A DNA stretch of 25,436 nt, taken from JADLHS01 sp964539515. GTDB lineage: Bacteria; Verrucomicrobiota; Verrucomicrobiia; Limisphaerales; JADLHS01. Made by a program: the position numbers and the translations under genes. This document shows, in pieces, positions 24,601 to 25,436 of the stretch (position 1 is the stretch's first letter; every line of letters starts with the position of its first letter). The notes below the pieces were generated by a model. That model was not told the origin of the DNA and ran no database searches. It was given only the letters and a program-made list of their open reading frames with translations. Location: assembly GCA_964539515.1 (NCBI GenBank), contig CAZIJO010000066.1, positions 1 to 25,436 on the forward strand, read 5' to 3'.

Positions 24601-25436
24601 GCTCAGTTCCACCCCGACAATGGGTTTGATGCCCGCCGACCGGGCCGCCTGGACGAATTCCACCGCCCCGTGGAGATTGCCGGTGTCGGTCAGGGCCACC
24701 GCCGGCAGGCGGTGTTGCTGTGCCAGGTTCACGATGGCTTGCGGGGAGAGCGTCGAGTCGAGAAACGAATAATGGCTGTGCACCCGCAAGGGAACATAAG
24801 TGGTGATTTGCGGCCGGGCCAATCGCGTTGGCGGCCGAATCGGCACTGGGTTGGGTTGCGCCGTAATCGCCCCGGCTGGTGGATGCAAGAGCCGGAAATC
24901 ATGCCCGCGCAAAATGACGGAGCGACCATGCACCGACCGGAGTTCATCCACCGCCGCCGCCAGCCGGGATTGAGCATCCAGTCGTTGAATCGGGACCGTC
25001 AGCGGGAGGTCGCTGCGAAACCGTCCGTCATATAGATTCGACAGTTTCAACGCCACCAACCGCAGACTGACCCGCCGCTTCCACGCTTTTGTCAGCATGG
25101 CCGGCAACCGGCCATACACCTCCGTTTCCAGATCGGTTGGTTCCAACAAGCTTTCGCTCACCTGATCCTCCGCCCGATCGTTGTAGCGGACCGTTACCGT
25201 CAGCGTGCGAATCGTCCGTTGTTCGGCCCGCACCTTGGCAAAGAGGTCGTCCGCCATCCGCCGCAGCGTGGCCGCGACGTATTCCTCGTCCGTCAGATCG
25301 CTGGCAAACGTCTCCTGCTGGCTGAAGGTTTTTTGCGGCTCGCGGGCGGGGACCAGCGGGCGGTCGTCAATGCCGTGCGCGAATTGCCGGATCGTGACGG
25401 CCTGCCGCCCCAGCACCAGTTCCAGCATTTCGATCG
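21661..25436 (-). CDS. Fusion of Y-family polymerase C-terminus with DnaE2/ImuC-type DNA polymerase (5' end beyond window)
   Basis: One frame of at least 1257 codons enters from the right edge and stops at 21661. Numbering here starts at the Met at 25428. Residues 1-183 are the thumb end and little finger of a DinB-like Y-family polymerase: GIDDRPLVP, then EPQKTFSQQETFASDL, RTLTVTVRY, VSLRLVALKLS and the tail RLAAAVDELRSVHG. A linker (about 184-210) leads to a DnaE-type polymerase. Its PHP domain starts YVPLRVHSHYSFLDS (211) and has ALTDTGNLHG. The catalytic aspartates are D563/D565 in LPDIDIDF and D729 in LVKMDIL. GFAGYAFCKAHSTAYG, NGKGFYHPLVYVLESHRLG and a C-terminal OB fold mark it as DnaE2/ImuC-like, an error-prone lesion-bypass enzyme. 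The Y-family palm with its active site is outside the window. Confidence 0.92.
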   Translation of the reverse strand, partial: IEMLELVLGRQAVTIRQFAHGIDDRPLVPAREPQKTFSQQETFASDLTDEEYVAATLRRMADDLFAKVRAEQRTIRTLTVTVRYNDRAEDQVSESLLEPTDLETEVYGRLPAMLTKAWKRRVSLRLVALKLSNLYDGRFRSDLPLTVPIQRLDAQSRLAAAVDELRSVHGRSVILRGHDFRLLHPPAGAITAQPNPVPIRPPTRLARPQITTYVPLRVHSHYSFLDSTLSPQAIVNLAQQHRLPAVALTDTGNLHGAVEFVQAARSAGIKPIVGVELSVAEKPVLLYVESARGYANLCRLLSRHAEQTDRNAAEASVADQQRRPYRLDEFTGFTDGLIAVSPDERLAELFQGSFYRMVTAKKLEAAAVACPAVHYAAPGDRQKYDIVQSIRTLTLLREVHPEKRQSGRWHLRTPAEMAQACPANPDWIRRTMEIADRCHFDLPFGPPQFPTYTPPDGLSPGEYLRQLVLNGLRDRYGSRAEQFQAQALEELAIINDVGYEEYFLITGDFLQECRRRNIDWITRGSAADSLVCYCLGISGVCPIRFDLYFRRFLNKERMALHKLPDIDIDFAHDVKDDVVKLVFQKYGPERCAVVGGFSTFQARSAFAEVAKVLGVAEREVRRFTEHFPWGFGGGWVPDGPAPKGGTGLIELLRASPETRNLPLDEEPYRTAIHMAEFLDGMPRYPKMHPCGLVLSRQPLHELTPTFIANKGYATTHFDMDSVEAIGLVKMDILAQGGLAVMRDVKAGLAARGIAVDLERCVARQQADGQLLLGDPQAVEPWRDPEVWEMIARGHGRAVHHIESPAMTSLCRMCNVGEIDGLVAIVSVIRPGAANEGKKGAFTRRYQGMEPVTYPHPSLEACLRSTYGLVVYEEHILQICEAFAGLPPGRADLLRRALNKQKHAVIEEIRGEFFASARVRGHSPEKTIEVWGLVTGFAGYAFCKAHSTAYGVEAYQSAWLKRYYPAEFMAAVLTNGKGFYHPLVYVLESHRLGLNFRPPSINEPGPAFVPHGNGIRVPVTRVKGLTARTTDALLQARARGGFASLADFFHRVAPAAEELEAMIRAGAFDEFGETRTRQFWQAQHLVKTYSSNAEPNQGWLIAPPGLEQLVVIPLAEPTRQDKLQAETDLFGYAVSGHPLELFPDVAWDTYCPVNRLGEFVGETITTCGLVVEQRTHHQITGEPMKFLSLADWTGIVETELFAQTYKSYGLATIRYPVLEIEARVEPFENGRGFSLRVLRAGKPRTRTDALKEAAASTA

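Noticed and set aside
1..25436. tRNA, rRNA, CRISPR arrays, transposases, integrases and phage genes
   Set aside because: I looked for these on both strands and saw no cloverleaf with conserved T-arm, no spaced repeat array and no recombinase motifs.

Overview
The window looks like a chromosomal segment from a GC-rich bacterium of the Planctomycetes-Verrucomicrobia group, most likely a Verrucomicrobiota (Limisphaerales/Pedosphaera-like) soil or water lineage. The clues are protein styles typical of that group: Tat-exported Gfo/Idh oxidoreductases and TIM barrels, an outer-membrane-type PQQ-like propeller whose mature part begins DWPGWRGP, propellers with repeated LPNGN, and short TPR proteins. 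This placement is inferred from gene content. No rRNA, tRNA, CRISPR array or transposase gene was seen.

Layout. Positions 1-875 (minus) hold the 5' part of a lipoprotein gene that runs off the left edge. Positions 1061-3154 form a tight plus-strand ExbB-ExbD-TonB-like operon ending in a small membrane-anchored zinc-ribbon protein. An EgtD-like methyltransferase (3251-4237) converges on a divergent dihydropteroate-synthase-like gene (4294-5181, minus). Positions 5582-11270 are a plus-strand cluster of five exported proteins: an aldo/keto-reductase-like TIM barrel, a sugar isomerase-like TIM barrel, a GH16 glucanase, a Gfo/Idh oxidoreductase and a six-hairpin glycosidase. Together they look like an extracytoplasmic polysaccharide and sugar-processing unit. 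A PAS-SpoIIE phosphatase (minus) and a YbaK-type deacylase (plus) diverge at about 12.6 kb.

The 13.4-16.7 kb stretch is bracketed by two direct copies of a 126/127-nt intergenic repeat. The last 66 nt are identical between the copies and contain a terminator-like hairpin. Between them lie a C45-type Ntn hydrolase, a 28-codon Tat signal remnant and a PQQ-like propeller. An outer-membrane barrel, an inositol-monophosphatase-family enzyme, a second propeller and a TPR protein follow, all on the minus strand. A triple-PAS protein (plus) then overlaps tail-to-tail with the last gene.

The most unusual item is that last gene (21661 to the right edge, minus). It is one uninterrupted reading frame in which the C-terminal part of a Y-family DNA polymerase (DinB-like thumb and little finger) is fused to a complete DnaE2/ImuC-type C-family polymerase. 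The Y-family catalytic palm lies beyond the window. If the palm is intact, two translesion polymerases are carried in one chain. The second candidate novelty is the repeat pair, which may be an RNA gene family, a mobile terminator module or a MITE-like element.
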